From contig NZ_JAMOIC010000015.1 in the NCBI RefSeq assembly GCF_024448895.1, forward strand, positions 1 to 64,000: 64,000 bases of DNA, given 5' to 3'. Positions 46,424-55,513 of this stretch are shown here, piece by piece. The notes under the pieces were generated by a model, which worked only from the letters and a program-made list of their open reading frames with translations, had not been told where the DNA came from and did not search any database. Position numbers and translations under genes: made by a program. Source of the DNA: Stutzerimonas stutzeri (GTDB taxonomy: Bacteria; Pseudomonadota; Gammaproteobacteria; Pseudomonadales; Pseudomonadaceae). Position 1 is the first letter of the stretch. The number at the start of each line of letters is the position of its first letter.

Positions 46424-47794
46424 ATGCGCTATAAATCACAATCGGTTGCCTACTGGTACTTCGCCGTGGCAATGGTGCTTTTCGGATTGCAACTGGTGTT
46501 CGGCCTGCTTTCCGCCACCAAATACTTGGGTCCGGATCCGCTGCTGAATATCCTGCCGTTCGACGTCACCAAGGTGATCCACACCAACCTGTTGATCGTC
46601 TGGGTGCTGACCGGCTTCATGGGCGCTACCTATTGGATGGTGCCCGATGAGTCGCGTACCGAACTGCACAGCACCAAGCTCGCTTACATCCAGCTGGGGC
46701 TTTGGACCGCCATGGGCGTCACCGCAGTCATCGGCTACCTGTTCGGCTATGGCACAGGTAACAAGCTGCTGGAACAGCCACTGCCACACAAGATCGTCAT
46801 CGTCATCTGCATGCTGATATTTCTCTACAACATCGGCATGACCATCAAGAAATCTGGCCGATTCACGACCACCGAAGGCGTGCTGCTGCTTGGACTGGTG
46901 AGCTCCGCCGTCCTGTTTTTCCCCGCGTTGCTGCACTACGAGAACTACACGGTTTCCATCTTTTACCGGTGGTGGACCATTCACCTGTGGGTGGAAGGTG
47001 TGTGGATGATGATCATGGGCGCCTTCCTCGCCTACCTACTGATACGCCTATCCGGGGCAGACCGAGAAGTCCTCGAGAAATGGCTGTACGTGATCGTCGG
47101 GCTAGTGTTCATCGCCGGGATTCTCGGCACTGCGCACCACTATTACTGGGTCGGCGTGCCGCATTACTGGCTGCCGATTGGCGGTTTCTTCAGCGCCCTG
47201 GAACCGCTGGCCATCATCGGTATGGCCATGTACGCCTACAGTGCGATGCGTCGTTCCGGCATGGCGCATCCCAACTCGCTGGCGCTGCACTGGACCCTCG
47301 GCAGCACCATCTTTACGCTGTTCGGTGCGGGGCTGCTGGGGCTGGCGCACACCTGGCCGAGCATCAACAAATGGACCCACGGCACGCTGATCACCGCCAT
47401 GCATGGTCATGCCGCCTTCTATGGCGCCTACGCCATGATCGTGCTGGCGATGATCACCTACGCACTGCCCTCACTCACCAACAAGCGGCCGGAGCAAGGC
47501 ACCACGATCGGCTACTGGGCCTTTTGGCTGCAGCTGGCCGGCATGTTCGGCATGACGCTCTCCTTCGCCACCGCAGGGATTGGCCAAGTCTATCTGGAGC
47601 GGATCATGGGCATGGGCTACCTGGACGCTCAGTTGAAGATTCAGATCCACTTCGTGATGCTGATCTCCACTGCCAGTATTTTCTCCGTCGGCGTCGGCTT
47701 GTTCATCTACGACTTCTTCAGCTATCGACCGCGATTTGAGCTGGACGAAAGCGAGCTGATGGAAACCGGTATACCAGCAGATCGAGCCGTCTGA
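46424..47794 (+). CDS. norB: Nitric oxide reductase catalytic subunit NorB, divergent
   Basis: 456 residues, 12 predicted membrane helices. All six haem/FeB histidines are present: H53 (VIHTNLLIVW), H187 (IHLWVEG), H238-H239 (GTAHHYYWVG), H327 and H329 (AMHGHAAFYG). The FeB-side glutamate E191 is kept, as are LEQP (117) and E260 (FSALEPLA). But the residue four after E191 is M195, where P. aeruginosa and Paracoccus NorB have glutamate (WVEGVWE becomes WVEGVWM). It would reduce NO to N2O. ATG 46424 follows AGGGG; the upstream GTG frame overlaps the norC stop. Sequence is clearly off the standard P. stutzeri NorB as I remember it. Confidence 0.88.
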   Translation: MRYKSQSVAYWYFAVAMVLFGLQLVFGLLSATKYLGPDPLLNILPFDVTKVIHTNLLIVWVLTGFMGATYWMVPDESRTELHSTKLAYIQLGLWTAMGVTAVIGYLFGYGTGNKLLEQPLPHKIVIVICMLIFLYNIGMTIKKSGRFTTTEGVLLLGLVSSAVLFFPALLHYENYTVSIFYRWWTIHLWVEGVWMMIMGAFLAYLLIRLSGADREVLEKWLYVIVGLVFIAGILGTAHHYYWVGVPHYWLPIGGFFSALEPLAIIGMAMYAYSAMRRSGMAHPNSLALHWTLGSTIFTLFGAGLLGLAHTWPSINKWTHGTLITAMHGHAAFYGAYAMIVLAMITYALPSLTNKRPEQGTTIGYWAFWLQLAGMFGMTLSFATAGIGQVYLERIMGMGYLDAQLKIQIHFVMLISTASIFSVGVGLFIYDFFSYRPRFELDESELMETGIPADRAV

Positions 47795-47795
47795 G

Positions 47796-48617
47796 GTGGG
47801 CGTGGATCAATCGCTTCATGACTTGTCCGCGCGTCAGCCAGCGGATGAGCCCTGGTACAGGCCGGCGGGCAACGAGGTCGCGCTATTCGAGCATTGCCAC
47901 AGCCGCGGGCTGGCCGTAATGCTCAAAGGGCCGACAGGCTGCGGTAAGACGCGCTTCGTCGAGCATATGGCCTGGCGCCTTGGTCGGCCGCTGATCACCA
48001 TCCCCTGTCATGACGACCTCTCAGCAAGCGACCTGATCGGTCGTTACCTGATTCGCCACGACGGCACCGTCTGGCAGGATGGACCGCTGACCCGGGCGGT
48101 CCGTGAGGGCGCCATCTGCTATCTCGACGAGGTGGTCGAAGCGCGGCAGGACACCGTGGTCGTGTTGCACGCACTGACCGACTACCGCCGGACGCTGCCA
48201 ATCGACAAGACCGGCGAGAACATCCAGGCGGCGCCTGGTTTTCAGCTGGTCGTTTCCTACAATCCCGGCTACCAGCGCATGCTCAAGGACCTCAAACCCA
48301 GCACCCGACAACGCTTCGTCGCCATGGACATGGATTTTCCAGCAGCCGAGCACGAAGCGCTGATCGTGCAGCATGAAAGCGGAGTCGAACGTGCCGTCGC
48401 CAAAGGCCTGGTCAGCCTTGCCGGGCGGATTCGTCAGTTGCGCGATCGCGGGCTGGCGGAGGTGCCAAGCACCCGACTGCTGATAGCTGCCGGCACATTG
48501 ACCCTCTGTGGCATTCCGGTACGAGAGGCCTGCTATGCAGCCATAGTCTCGCCGCTGTCAGATGAGCCGTCGATGGTCAGCGCCCTACGCGATCTGGTTG
48601 ACGGTAGCTTTGTCTAG
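47796..48617 (+). CDS. norQ: NorQ/CbbQ-type MoxR AAA+ ATPase
   Basis: 273 residues. Walker A GPTGCGKT (45-52) and Walker B AICYLDEVVE (D111, E112), with the CbbQ/NirQ/NorQ fingerprint LITIPCHDDLSASDLIGRYL. These ATPases work with NorD to insert the non-haem iron (FeB) or activate NOR in the membrane. Two GTG codons (47796 and 47802) could start it; GAGG lies at the better distance from the second, so the true N-terminus may be two residues shorter. The start is one or seven bases after the norB stop, so translation is coupled. Confidence 0.9.
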   Translation: MGVDQSLHDLSARQPADEPWYRPAGNEVALFEHCHSRGLAVMLKGPTGCGKTRFVEHMAWRLGRPLITIPCHDDLSASDLIGRYLIRHDGTVWQDGPLTRAVREGAICYLDEVVEARQDTVVVLHALTDYRRTLPIDKTGENIQAAPGFQLVVSYNPGYQRMLKDLKPSTRQRFVAMDMDFPAAEHEALIVQHESGVERAVAKGLVSLAGRIRQLRDRGLAEVPSTRLLIAAGTLTLCGIPVREACYAAIVSPLSDEPSMVSALRDLVDGSFV

Positions 48618-48706
48618 ACCGCGCTGGGGCGCTATCGAGTCGGCAACTGTCAGGCGACCCCATTGCGGCCGGTGCCTGCCGAGATGCCGCAGCGGAGCCA
48701 CCCGCC

Positions 48707-50743
48707 ATGGCTGAAGCCGAAGAGCTGGTCAGCGACGCTGCGCGACATGCAACAGTCTTCGCGCAGAGGATGTGGCGCCGTTACCGTCCTTTGCCGAAAG
48801 GGCCGCCCACCGTCCTACTTGCAGACAATGCCGCCCGTCTGGACTTGTTCATTACCGCCGTCACGGGTACCAGCTACCCAATCAGAATCGCCCAGCCTCC
48901 GGCGCTTCCAACCTTGCTGGCGCGATTATTCGGACGGACCCAGAACCCTTGGCAACGCCGGCCAGTTCCGGCAACCGATGGCCGGAAGCTCTGGTTACCG
49001 GCTGACTCCGGAATCGAGAACATCGAACGGGGAGCCGAACACTATCGAGTTCTGGCGTTGCAGCAGGCGCTTCGCGCTCAACGGGGTACTGCTGACCTCG
49101 ACGGCGACTCGCTGTCACCGCTGCAGGCGGACGCCTATCTACTGCTCGAAGCCTGGGCCGTAGACGAGACGCTGGCCGAGCTGTTGCCGGGCATGGCCCC
49201 CGCAATCGAACGTCTTCGGCAACATGCATTGCGACAGCGGCCGGCCATCAACAACTTCTCGTGTGCTCGACGACCCCTTGAAGCGCTGCTGCGCCAGCTC
49301 CTCGCCTGCCCGTGCGGCCAGACTCCGCGGGATTTCGCGTTGAGCGAGTCGCCAGAACATTCTCGCTCGCTGATCGGAGCGTTGCTCACCACGCTGAAAC
49401 TGTCGCCGGATGATCGCTCCATGGGCAACGCGCCACTGCTCAGGGATTGCTGGACCGGTAGTCTGCTTACCCCGAACGGCGCTGCGGAGGAGTTGGGGCA
49501 CGCGCAGCCCATGGGAGACTACCCTCAGCCGGACAGCGCACCGCCGCGAAGTGCCAACCTGCGCCGGCGGCCCGACATCCGCGAAGCCGCTGAAGACGAG
49601 GACAGCCAGGAGGACGGCGTATTCATGGTGCAGGCCGATGAGCCGCACCAGCACGCCGAGGACCCGCTGGGCCTGACGCGCCCTGTGGACCACGATGAGA
49701 ACACCAGCGCAGACGACTACGGTGACATGCTCTCCGAACTGCCCGAAGCACGCCTGGTGTCGTCCCCGGGCAGGCCCAAGGAAGTATTGATCTCGGACGA
49801 CCCTCCCGACGGCAACACGGCCCTGCAACTCAAGCGCGCCATCGCTGATGGTCAGGGCCTGCAATACCCGGAGTGGGATTACCGGACCGGGCACTATCGC
49901 CAGCCGGGCGCCACGGTCAGGGTGCTGCCCAATTTGCCGGGGTCTCAGGAATGGGTGGAGGCCACCCTGGATGAACATCGCTCGATGCTGAACCAGATCC
50001 GCAGACGCTTCGAAATGCTCCGCGCCCGCCATGTCACGCGACGGCGACAGCTGGATGGCGATGAGATCGACATGCAGGCCTATATCGACAGCTACGCCGA
50101 CTTCAGGGCGGGCGGCTCGCTGTCTGACGCGCTGTATCAAAGCCGCCGCACTGCGGAGCGGGATCTGGCGATCACCCTGCTGATCGATGTCAGCGGCTCG
50201 ACCGATGGCTGGGTATCAGCCGAACGCCGGATCATCGATGTGGAGCGTGAAGCCCTGCTTCTCGTATGCATTGCACTGGAGGGTCTTGGAGAGCCTTATG
50301 CGGTGCAGGCCTTCTCCGGAGAGGGTCCGGAAGCCGTCATCGTGCGCCAGCTGAAACGCTTCGACGAGCCTTTCAGTCATGATGTCGCGTTGCACATCAG
50401 CTCTCTTGAGCCCGAGCATTACACCCGCGCCGGTGCGGCGATTCGCCATGCAAGCAGCGGGCTTTTGCAACAGACCGCAACCCACCGCCTGCTGCTGTTA
50501 CTATCGGATGGCAAGCCCAACGACAACGATGACTACGAAGGTCGCTACGGCGTGGAGGACATGCGCCAGGCCGTGACCGAAGCCAACCTGCAAGGTATTT
50601 CGACCTTCTGCCTGACGATAGATCGACAGGCAGCCAACTATCTGCCCAAGGTGTTCGGCGCTCACCAATACGCATTGCTGCCCAAGCCCGAGCTGCTCCC
50701 CGGGGTGCTGCTCGAATGGCTCAAAAGGCTAGTCGCAACCTGA
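48707..50743 (+). CDS. norD: NorD-type VWA domain protein
   Basis: 678 residues, somewhat longer than usual NorD (~600-640). The C-terminal VWA domain has an intact metal-ion site D494-V-S-G-S498 with D500 nearby (ITLLIDVSGSTDGW) and LLLLSDGKPNDNDDYEGRYG. The middle is acidic and low-complexity (EAAEDEDSQEDGVF, HDENTSADDYGD). It pairs with NorQ to mature NorB; a MoxR/VWA chaperone pair. ATG 48707 is weakly supported by GCGGAG upstream. The ~90-base gap after norQ contains no feature. No nir, nos or dnr genes follow, unlike the classical denitrification cluster. Confidence 0.88.
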   Translation: MAEAEELVSDAARHATVFAQRMWRRYRPLPKGPPTVLLADNAARLDLFITAVTGTSYPIRIAQPPALPTLLARLFGRTQNPWQRRPVPATDGRKLWLPADSGIENIERGAEHYRVLALQQALRAQRGTADLDGDSLSPLQADAYLLLEAWAVDETLAELLPGMAPAIERLRQHALRQRPAINNFSCARRPLEALLRQLLACPCGQTPRDFALSESPEHSRSLIGALLTTLKLSPDDRSMGNAPLLRDCWTGSLLTPNGAAEELGHAQPMGDYPQPDSAPPRSANLRRRPDIREAAEDEDSQEDGVFMVQADEPHQHAEDPLGLTRPVDHDENTSADDYGDMLSELPEARLVSSPGRPKEVLISDDPPDGNTALQLKRAIADGQGLQYPEWDYRTGHYRQPGATVRVLPNLPGSQEWVEATLDEHRSMLNQIRRRFEMLRARHVTRRRQLDGDEIDMQAYIDSYADFRAGGSLSDALYQSRRTAERDLAITLLIDVSGSTDGWVSAERRIIDVEREALLLVCIALEGLGEPYAVQAFSGEGPEAVIVRQLKRFDEPFSHDVALHISSLEPEHYTRAGAAIRHASSGLLQQTATHRLLLLLSDGKPNDNDDYEGRYGVEDMRQAVTEANLQGISTFCLTIDRQAANYLPKVFGAHQYALLPKPELLPGVLLEWLKRLVAT

Positions 50744-50789
50744 GTAACGATCACCACCCTCGGAGGAACACCGGCTGAAGACAGGTCAA

Positions 50790-51200
50790 TCAAGGTCGAT
50801 TCTGGGCCCGCAACGCATCGCGGATTTCGGTCAGCAGGATCTCTTCCTTGCTTGGGGCAGGCGGCGCGGACGGGGCCTCCGCCTCTTTGCGCTTGAGATG
50901 GTTGATGCCTTTGACCGCTAGGAAAATCGCGAAGGCTACGATGATGAAGTCGAACACGGTCTGGATGAAGCTGCCGTAGCTCAGGGTCACGGCGGGCGTG
51001 TCGCCTACTGCCTGTTTGAGCACAATGGCCAGATCAGAGAAATCCACACCACCAATCAGCAACCCGAGCGGGGGCGTGACGACATCAGCAACGAAGGACG
51101 AAACAATCTTGGTAAACGCAGCGCCAACGATGATGCCCACCGCCATGTCGATTACATTCCCCCTGACTGCAAACGCTTTGAATTCGCTGATCATGCCCAT
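50790..51200 (-). CDS. mscL: Large-conductance mechanosensitive channel
   Basis: 136 residues. N-terminal [38 protein letters not shown] is the MscL signature (amphipathic helix plus TM1 pore). TM2 is [21 protein letters not shown] charged C-terminal helix ([30 protein letters not shown]) follows. It opens under membrane tension to release solutes on hypo-osmotic shock. It is convergent with norD and divergent from the DUF465-like gene, so a single-gene unit. Confidence 0.96.
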   Translation of the reverse strand: MGMISEFKAFAVRGNVIDMAVGIIVGAAFTKIVSSFVADVVTPPLGLLIGGVDFSDLAIVLKQAVGDTPAVTLSYGSFIQTVFDFIIVAFAIFLAVKGINHLKRKEAEAPSAPPAPSKEEILLTEIRDALRAQNRP

Positions 51201-51396
51201 TTTCTGTTTCCCGTCCGATTCAAGTGTGGTCGCGGCGATTTCCGCAGCACAAGCATAGGCGGGATTGATCGACCGGACCAGACCGGTTCGACGATCAATG
51301 GCCGAGGCACATTGGCGACCTCTTGATCGCCGTCAAAAGGAATGCACGGGCGCACGGCTAAGGTACAGCTCTCAGTACACAAACCGGAGCGGCACC

Positions 51397-51666
51397 ATGC
51401 ACGTTGAACATCACCCACTGATCAAGGATTTCCCGGAAAAACGCGAGCTGCTTCATCAGATGCGCCAGCAGGATCCCAACTTCGCGCGCAAGGCGGAAAC
51501 CTACGAAGCCCTCGACAAGCAGATCTGCCGCGTGGAAGACGGGGTAGAACGGCTCGATGAAGAGGCGCTGGGCGCCCTCAAACAGGAACGCGTTGCGCTG
51601 AAAGACGACATTGCTCGTGACCTGAAACGCGCCAGCGGCAGCTGCTGTGGCGGTTGCTGCGGCTGA
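51397..51666 (+). CDS. DUF465/YdcH-like small protein with Cys-rich tail
   Basis: 89 residues. MHVEHHPLIKDFPEKRELLH, then DPNFARKAETYEALDKQICRVEDGVERLDEEAL and LKQERVALKDDIARDLKR, fit the helical-hairpin DUF465 (YdcH/SlyX-like). The end is unusual: GSCCGGCCG, four cysteines in two CC pairs, suggesting metal binding or disulfides. ATG 51397 is preferred on family length. Function unknown; alone between mscL and the CopD-like gene. Confidence 0.82.
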   Translation: MHVEHHPLIKDFPEKRELLHQMRQQDPNFARKAETYEALDKQICRVEDGVERLDEEALGALKQERVALKDDIARDLKRASGSCCGGCCG

Positions 51667-51821
51667 TCCGAGCATTCACTTCGCCCCTACCCGCCCGCTC
51701 AGGCCAGCCTGACGCGGCGGGTCATGTCGTCCATTTCGCACTATCGGCTGCCGGCCCCCCACGTTCAACAGGCCGCCCATTCCGACCGCCGTCTGCCCGC
51801 GGGCAGAGGACGGCTTCCGTC

Positions 51822-52256
51822 TCAGAACAAGCCGCCAAACCTGAAGCCCGAACCCACCCAGACGAATGCCACCGCCGTCAGCGTGATCAGCACGATATGC
51901 ACGCCTAGCTGGGGCAGTCGCTGAGCATCAAGCTTCGGAATGATCGCCAGCCGTGCATGCACGCCCAGCACCGCCGTGAAGACCAACAGCGCCAGCTTGG
52001 CCTGAACCAGATGAGCGATAGGCGAATCGCCGAACCACTGCGAATGCGGCAGCCACTGCCCGGCGAGCCAGATACCGGTGACGATCTGCAGCAAAAGCGC
52101 AGGAATGCCGACTCGCTCGTAGAGCTGTTCGAACGCTCGCACCGGCTGCACATCGCGGCGCCGCAGGGCACCCGGCAGCACGCTGAACAGCAGCACCAGA
52201 TGGCCACCCACCCAGACGCTGGCGCCTAGAAGATGCAGAAACAACAAATGGCGCAT
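51822..52256 (-). CDS. CopD/DUF2269-like four-helix membrane protein
   Basis: 144 residues with four hydrophobic helices: HLLFLHLLGASVWVGGHLVLL, ALLLQIVTGIWLAGQWL, LVQAKLALLVFTAVLGVHA and VHIVLITLTAVAFVWVG. Histidines at the start of helix 1 (H3, H8) and in helix 3-4 resemble CopD-type copper or haem ligation. ATG 52256 gives this compact protein; the same open frame runs on for another 354 codons upstream but that part is antisense to radA and is not real. Function is inferred from family only. Confidence 0.78.
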   Translation of the reverse strand: MRHLLFLHLLGASVWVGGHLVLLFSVLPGALRRRDVQPVRAFEQLYERVGIPALLLQIVTGIWLAGQWLPHSQWFGDSPIAHLVQAKLALLVFTAVLGVHARLAIIPKLDAQRLPQLGVHIVLITLTAVAFVWVGSGFRFGGLF

Positions 52257-52370
52257 GGGATTACTCCTGTTCGATTTGTTTACAGTCTGGGGGCTGCGGC
52301 GGTGCTTTTGGCTGATGGCGATCAAGTCAGCCGTTATCATGCGACTCCATTCGTCAAACGCGGAGATTCC

Positions 52371-53732
52371 ATGGCCAAAGCCAAGCGCATGTATGGCTGC
52401 ACAGAATGCGGCTCGACCTTCCCGAAGTGGGCCGGCCAGTGCGGCGATTGTGGCGCCTGGAACACGCTGGTGGAAACCATCATCGACGGCGCCGCCCCAC
52501 CATCGGGCCGCGCCGGCTGGGCTGGGGAGCAAGCCAACATCCGAACGTTGGCCGAAGTCAGCGTCGAGGAAGTACCGCGCTTCTCCACCGCGTCTGGTGA
52601 ACTGGACCGGGTGCTTGGCGGTGGGCTGGTCGACGGGTCGGTGGTGCTGATCGGCGGGGACCCGGGAATCGGCAAGTCGACCATCCTGCTGCAGACGTTG
52701 TGCAACATCGCCCGTCAGTTCCCGGCGCTCTACGTCACGGGTGAGGAATCCCAGCAGCAGGTCGCCATGCGCGCTCGGCGTCTGGATCTGCCGCAGGACA
52801 GGCTCAAGGTCATGACCGAGACGTGCATCGAATCGATCATCGCCACCGCGCGGCTGGAAAAGCCCAAGGTCATGGTCATCGACTCGATCCAGACCATCTT
52901 CACCGAGCAACTGCAGTCGGCCCCGGGCGGGGTCGCCCAGGTTCGTGAGAGCGCGGCGTTGCTGGTGCGGTTCGCTAAACAGAGCGGCACGGCGATCTTT
53001 CTGGTCGGCCACGTCACCAAGGAAGGCGCACTGGCCGGGCCGCGCGTACTCGAGCACATGGTCGACACCGTGCTTTATTTCGAAGGCGAGTCGGATGGTC
53101 GCCTGCGCCTGCTGCGCGCAGTGAAGAATCGCTTCGGCGCTATCAATGAGCTGGGTGTGTTCGGCATGACCGACAAGGGCCTGAAGGAGGTCACCAACCC
53201 CTCGGCGATTTTTTTGACCCGCGCTCAGGAAGCGGTACCCGGCAGCGTGGTCATGGCCACCTGGGAAGGCACCCGACCGATGCTGGTCGAGGTGCAGGCC
53301 CTGGTCGACACCAGCCACATGGCCAATCCTCGGCGCGTGACGCTAGGGCTCGACCAGAACCGCCTGGCCATGCTGCTGGCGGTGCTGCATCGCCACGGCG
53401 GCATTCCGACCTATGACCAGGACGTGTTCATCAACGTGGTCGGCGGGGTGAAGGTGTTGGAGACCGCATCAGACCTTGCATTGATGGCCGCTGTGATTTC
53501 CAGCTTGCGCAATCGCCCGCTTGATACCGATCTACTGGTATTCGGCGAGGTGGGGCTGTCCGGGGAAATCCGCCCGGTGCCGAGCGGCCAGGAGCGATTG
53601 AAGGAAGCGGCCAAGCACGGCTTCAAGCGGGCCATCGTACCCAAGGGTAATGCACCGAAAGAGGCCCCCGCGGGCCTGCAGGTCATCGCCGTGACACGCC
53701 TCGAACAGGCGCTGGATGCATTGTTCGAATAA
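52371..53732 (+). CDS. radA: DNA repair protein RadA (Sms)
   Basis: 453 residues. N-terminal zinc finger CTECG...CGDCG (~10-28), RecA-like core with Walker A GGDPGIGKS (~94), the RadA-specific KNRFG motif (~253) and a C-terminal Lon-like domain. RadA is a branch-migration helicase in recombinational repair and, in naturally competent bacteria, in transformation. ATG 52371 (MAKAKRMYG) is the family start. A single gene, divergent from the CopD-like gene. Confidence 0.97.
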   Translation: MAKAKRMYGCTECGSTFPKWAGQCGDCGAWNTLVETIIDGAAPPSGRAGWAGEQANIRTLAEVSVEEVPRFSTASGELDRVLGGGLVDGSVVLIGGDPGIGKSTILLQTLCNIARQFPALYVTGEESQQQVAMRARRLDLPQDRLKVMTETCIESIIATARLEKPKVMVIDSIQTIFTEQLQSAPGGVAQVRESAALLVRFAKQSGTAIFLVGHVTKEGALAGPRVLEHMVDTVLYFEGESDGRLRLLRAVKNRFGAINELGVFGMTDKGLKEVTNPSAIFLTRAQEAVPGSVVMATWEGTRPMLVEVQALVDTSHMANPRRVTLGLDQNRLAMLLAVLHRHGGIPTYDQDVFINVVGGVKVLETASDLALMAAVISSLRNRPLDTDLLVFGEVGLSGEIRPVPSGQERLKEAAKHGFKRAIVPKGNAPKEAPAGLQVIAVTRLEQALDALFE

Positions 53733-53848
53733 CGCGAAAGGCTGAGCGGGACGGCCTGGCGCAGCTTCCTCCCGGAGGAGCAAAGTTGCGACGCTCCATG
53801 GCCGTACCTAGCCACTACCGGGTTGGGCGCGTCGCCTGAAGCGCTTGA

Positions 53849-54229
53849 TCAGTTTGCGTCGCTTTCCTGACCCAGCGCCGCCAGTTCACGCTCAAGGAGC
53901 GCCTCGTCCCCAAGGTTGAGTTCGACCAGTCGGCGAAGATGGCTGATCGAGTCGACATCGATATGCCGACACACCATGCCGACGAGCTCGCCTTCGCCGT
54001 GGGTCATTTCCACCTCCATGCGCACCTCGGCGTCATCGGAGAGTCGTATCAGCGCCTCGAAGGGCTGAGCGGGATCGGCAGCCCAGTCTGCGGGTCGGTG
54101 CACCAGCAGCCCTTTGAGCGAAAGATCGTGCAGTCGCACGGGCCAGCGATTCTGGCCTTGCACCAGCTCCGTTTCAGCATCGAATTCAAAGCGCTGGAAG
54201 CGCCGGCGGTCAGTGCTCGTTTCGTTCAT
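53849..54229 (-). CDS. PilZ-domain protein
   Basis: 126 residues. RRRFQRFEFDAE near the start matches the c-di-GMP-binding RxxxR motif, and LHDLSLKGLLV the D/NxSxxG motif, so cyclic di-GMP binding is likely. The C-terminal part (HIDVDSISHLRRLVELNLGDE) is the usual PilZ C-helix. No other domain is present. ATG 54229 is preferred over 54259. With a GGDEF-EAL protein 4 kb away and a pilus operon elsewhere in the window it may serve in c-di-GMP response; its partner is unknown. Confidence 0.88.
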   Translation of the reverse strand: MNETSTDRRRFQRFEFDAETELVQGQNRWPVRLHDLSLKGLLVHRPADWAADPAQPFEALIRLSDDAEVRMEVEMTHGEGELVGMVCRHIDVDSISHLRRLVELNLGDEALLERELAALGQESDAN

Positions 54230-54288
54230 CGTGTCCACTCCCGGATTTCTTTCGATCAACTATAGGTCACGCCCGTGACGAGTCGCGC

Positions 54289-54750
54289 TCAGAGCCAGCG
54301 CCGCACGCGCCGGCGGTAGGTTCGATAATCATCGCCAAACAAGCGCGTCAACAGATGCTCTTCATGAACGATCACAGTGCGCTGCATGCAGACGATCAGC
54401 AAGGGCAGCAGCAACCACGGCCAGACGCTCTCCAGCAACAGCCCGATACCGCAGTAAACGAGCGTGTCCGCCAGGTAGATCGGATTGCGGGAGAAACGAA
54501 ACGGCCCGGTCTGCAACAGGCTGGTCGGTTTGCCGTAGGGGTTGATGGTGGTGCGATGGCGATACATTTCCAGCGCCGACCAAATCATCAAGCCGACCCC
54601 TACTCCGATGGCGACCCATCCGGAGTAACGCACCAGTTCCAGAGGCGGTAGGTCGAGCGGTATCGCTTGCGCAAGCCCCCAGGCGCATCCGATGAAGGCC
54701 AGATAGACCAGGGGCGGTGGCGGTATCACGCTGGATGGAGGCTGGGTCAT
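54289..54750 (-). CDS. Isoprenylcysteine methyltransferase-like (ICMT/PEMT fold) membrane protein
   Basis: 153 residues with four hydrophobic segments and the C-terminal signature TGPFRFSRNPIYLADTLV ... VHEEHLLTRLFGDDYRTYRRRVRRWL, which is the SAM-binding region of the ICMT family (RNPxY and E...F...Y...VxRW). It would methylate a small or lipid substrate at the inner membrane; the substrate is unknown. It is followed downstream by the PilZ gene on the same strand, with a 60-base gap. Confidence 0.85.
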   Translation of the reverse strand: MTQPPSSVIPPPPLVYLAFIGCAWGLAQAIPLDLPPLELVRYSGWVAIGVGVGLMIWSALEMYRHRTTINPYGKPTSLLQTGPFRFSRNPIYLADTLVYCGIGLLLESVWPWLLLPLLIVCMQRTVIVHEEHLLTRLFGDDYRTYRRRVRRWL

Positions 54751-54847
54751 GATGCATTCCGGCGGTGGGATCGAGCTTTATCCTACAGAGCCTCGGTGTC
54801 GACTCGGCTGCTTATTCGACCGCCTGACCGCGAAAGTGCTCGGCTGA

Positions 54848-55486
54848 TTAGTGCTGACCCGGCAGCCAGCCGTGCACCATGGCGTGCTTCATCAGATCCG
54901 CAGGCCGATCGATGTCGAGCTTGCGGCGAATGCTGAGCCGGTGGGTTTCCACCGTTCGCACACTGATCTGCAGAGCGCGCGCCATGGTCTTGTTGTTATG
55001 CCCCTGGGCCAGCATCAGCAGCACTTCGCGCTCCCGGGGCGTCAGTTCGCGCTCCTCGGTGCCGCGGCTGGCGAGCTTTTCGGCGATCCCTTCGCTGTAG
55101 TACGTGCCCCCCGCGGCAATCGCCTCGATGGCAACGATAATCTCTCTGGACGGCGCGTCCTTGAGCACATAACCCCGGGCGCCGACCTTCACCGAGGTGT
55201 TCAGGTATTCCTGATTGTCGTACATGCTGAGGATCAGCACCCGGAGATCGGGAAACTGCTGGCGCAGCGACTGGGTCAGTTCGAGGCCATTGACGTCCTT
55301 CAGGCCGATGTCCATCAACACCACATCGGCCTCGACACGACTGAGCAGCTCCAGCGCCTCGGCGCCGCCTGCGGCCTCGCCAACAACGTCCAGTTCGGGA
55401 ACCGCCATCAGCAGTGCGCGGATGCCGTCCCGAACCAAGGCATGGTCATCGATCAGTACCACCTTGATGCAAGCTTGCGGGTGCAT
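54848..55486 (-). CDS. NarL/LuxR-family response regulator
   Basis: 212 residues. The receiver domain has the acidic pocket D13-D14 (VLIDDHALVRDG), phospho-acceptor D59 (VVLMDIGLKD) and K109 region (YVLKDAPS). The C-terminal GerE/LuxR helix-turn-helix is ELTPREREVLLMLAQGHNNKTMARAL then ISVRTVETHRLSIRRKL. It pairs with the adjacent sensor kinase (55514-56866), 27 bases upstream on the same strand. Target genes are unknown. Confidence 0.93.
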   Translation of the reverse strand: MHPQACIKVVLIDDHALVRDGIRALLMAVPELDVVGEAAGGAEALELLSRVEADVVLMDIGLKDVNGLELTQSLRQQFPDLRVLILSMYDNQEYLNTSVKVGARGYVLKDAPSREIIVAIEAIAAGGTYYSEGIAEKLASRGTEERELTPREREVLLMLAQGHNNKTMARALQISVRTVETHRLSIRRKLDIDRPADLMKHAMVHGWLPGQH

Positions 55487-55513
55487 TGGGCGAGCCTCTT
55501 GTTATTGGAAAAC

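Noticed and set aside
52257-53318. Long N-terminal extension of the CopD-like frame on the minus strand
   Set aside because: This part is antisense to radA and has no membrane segments. The compact 144-residue protein from 52256 is sufficient.
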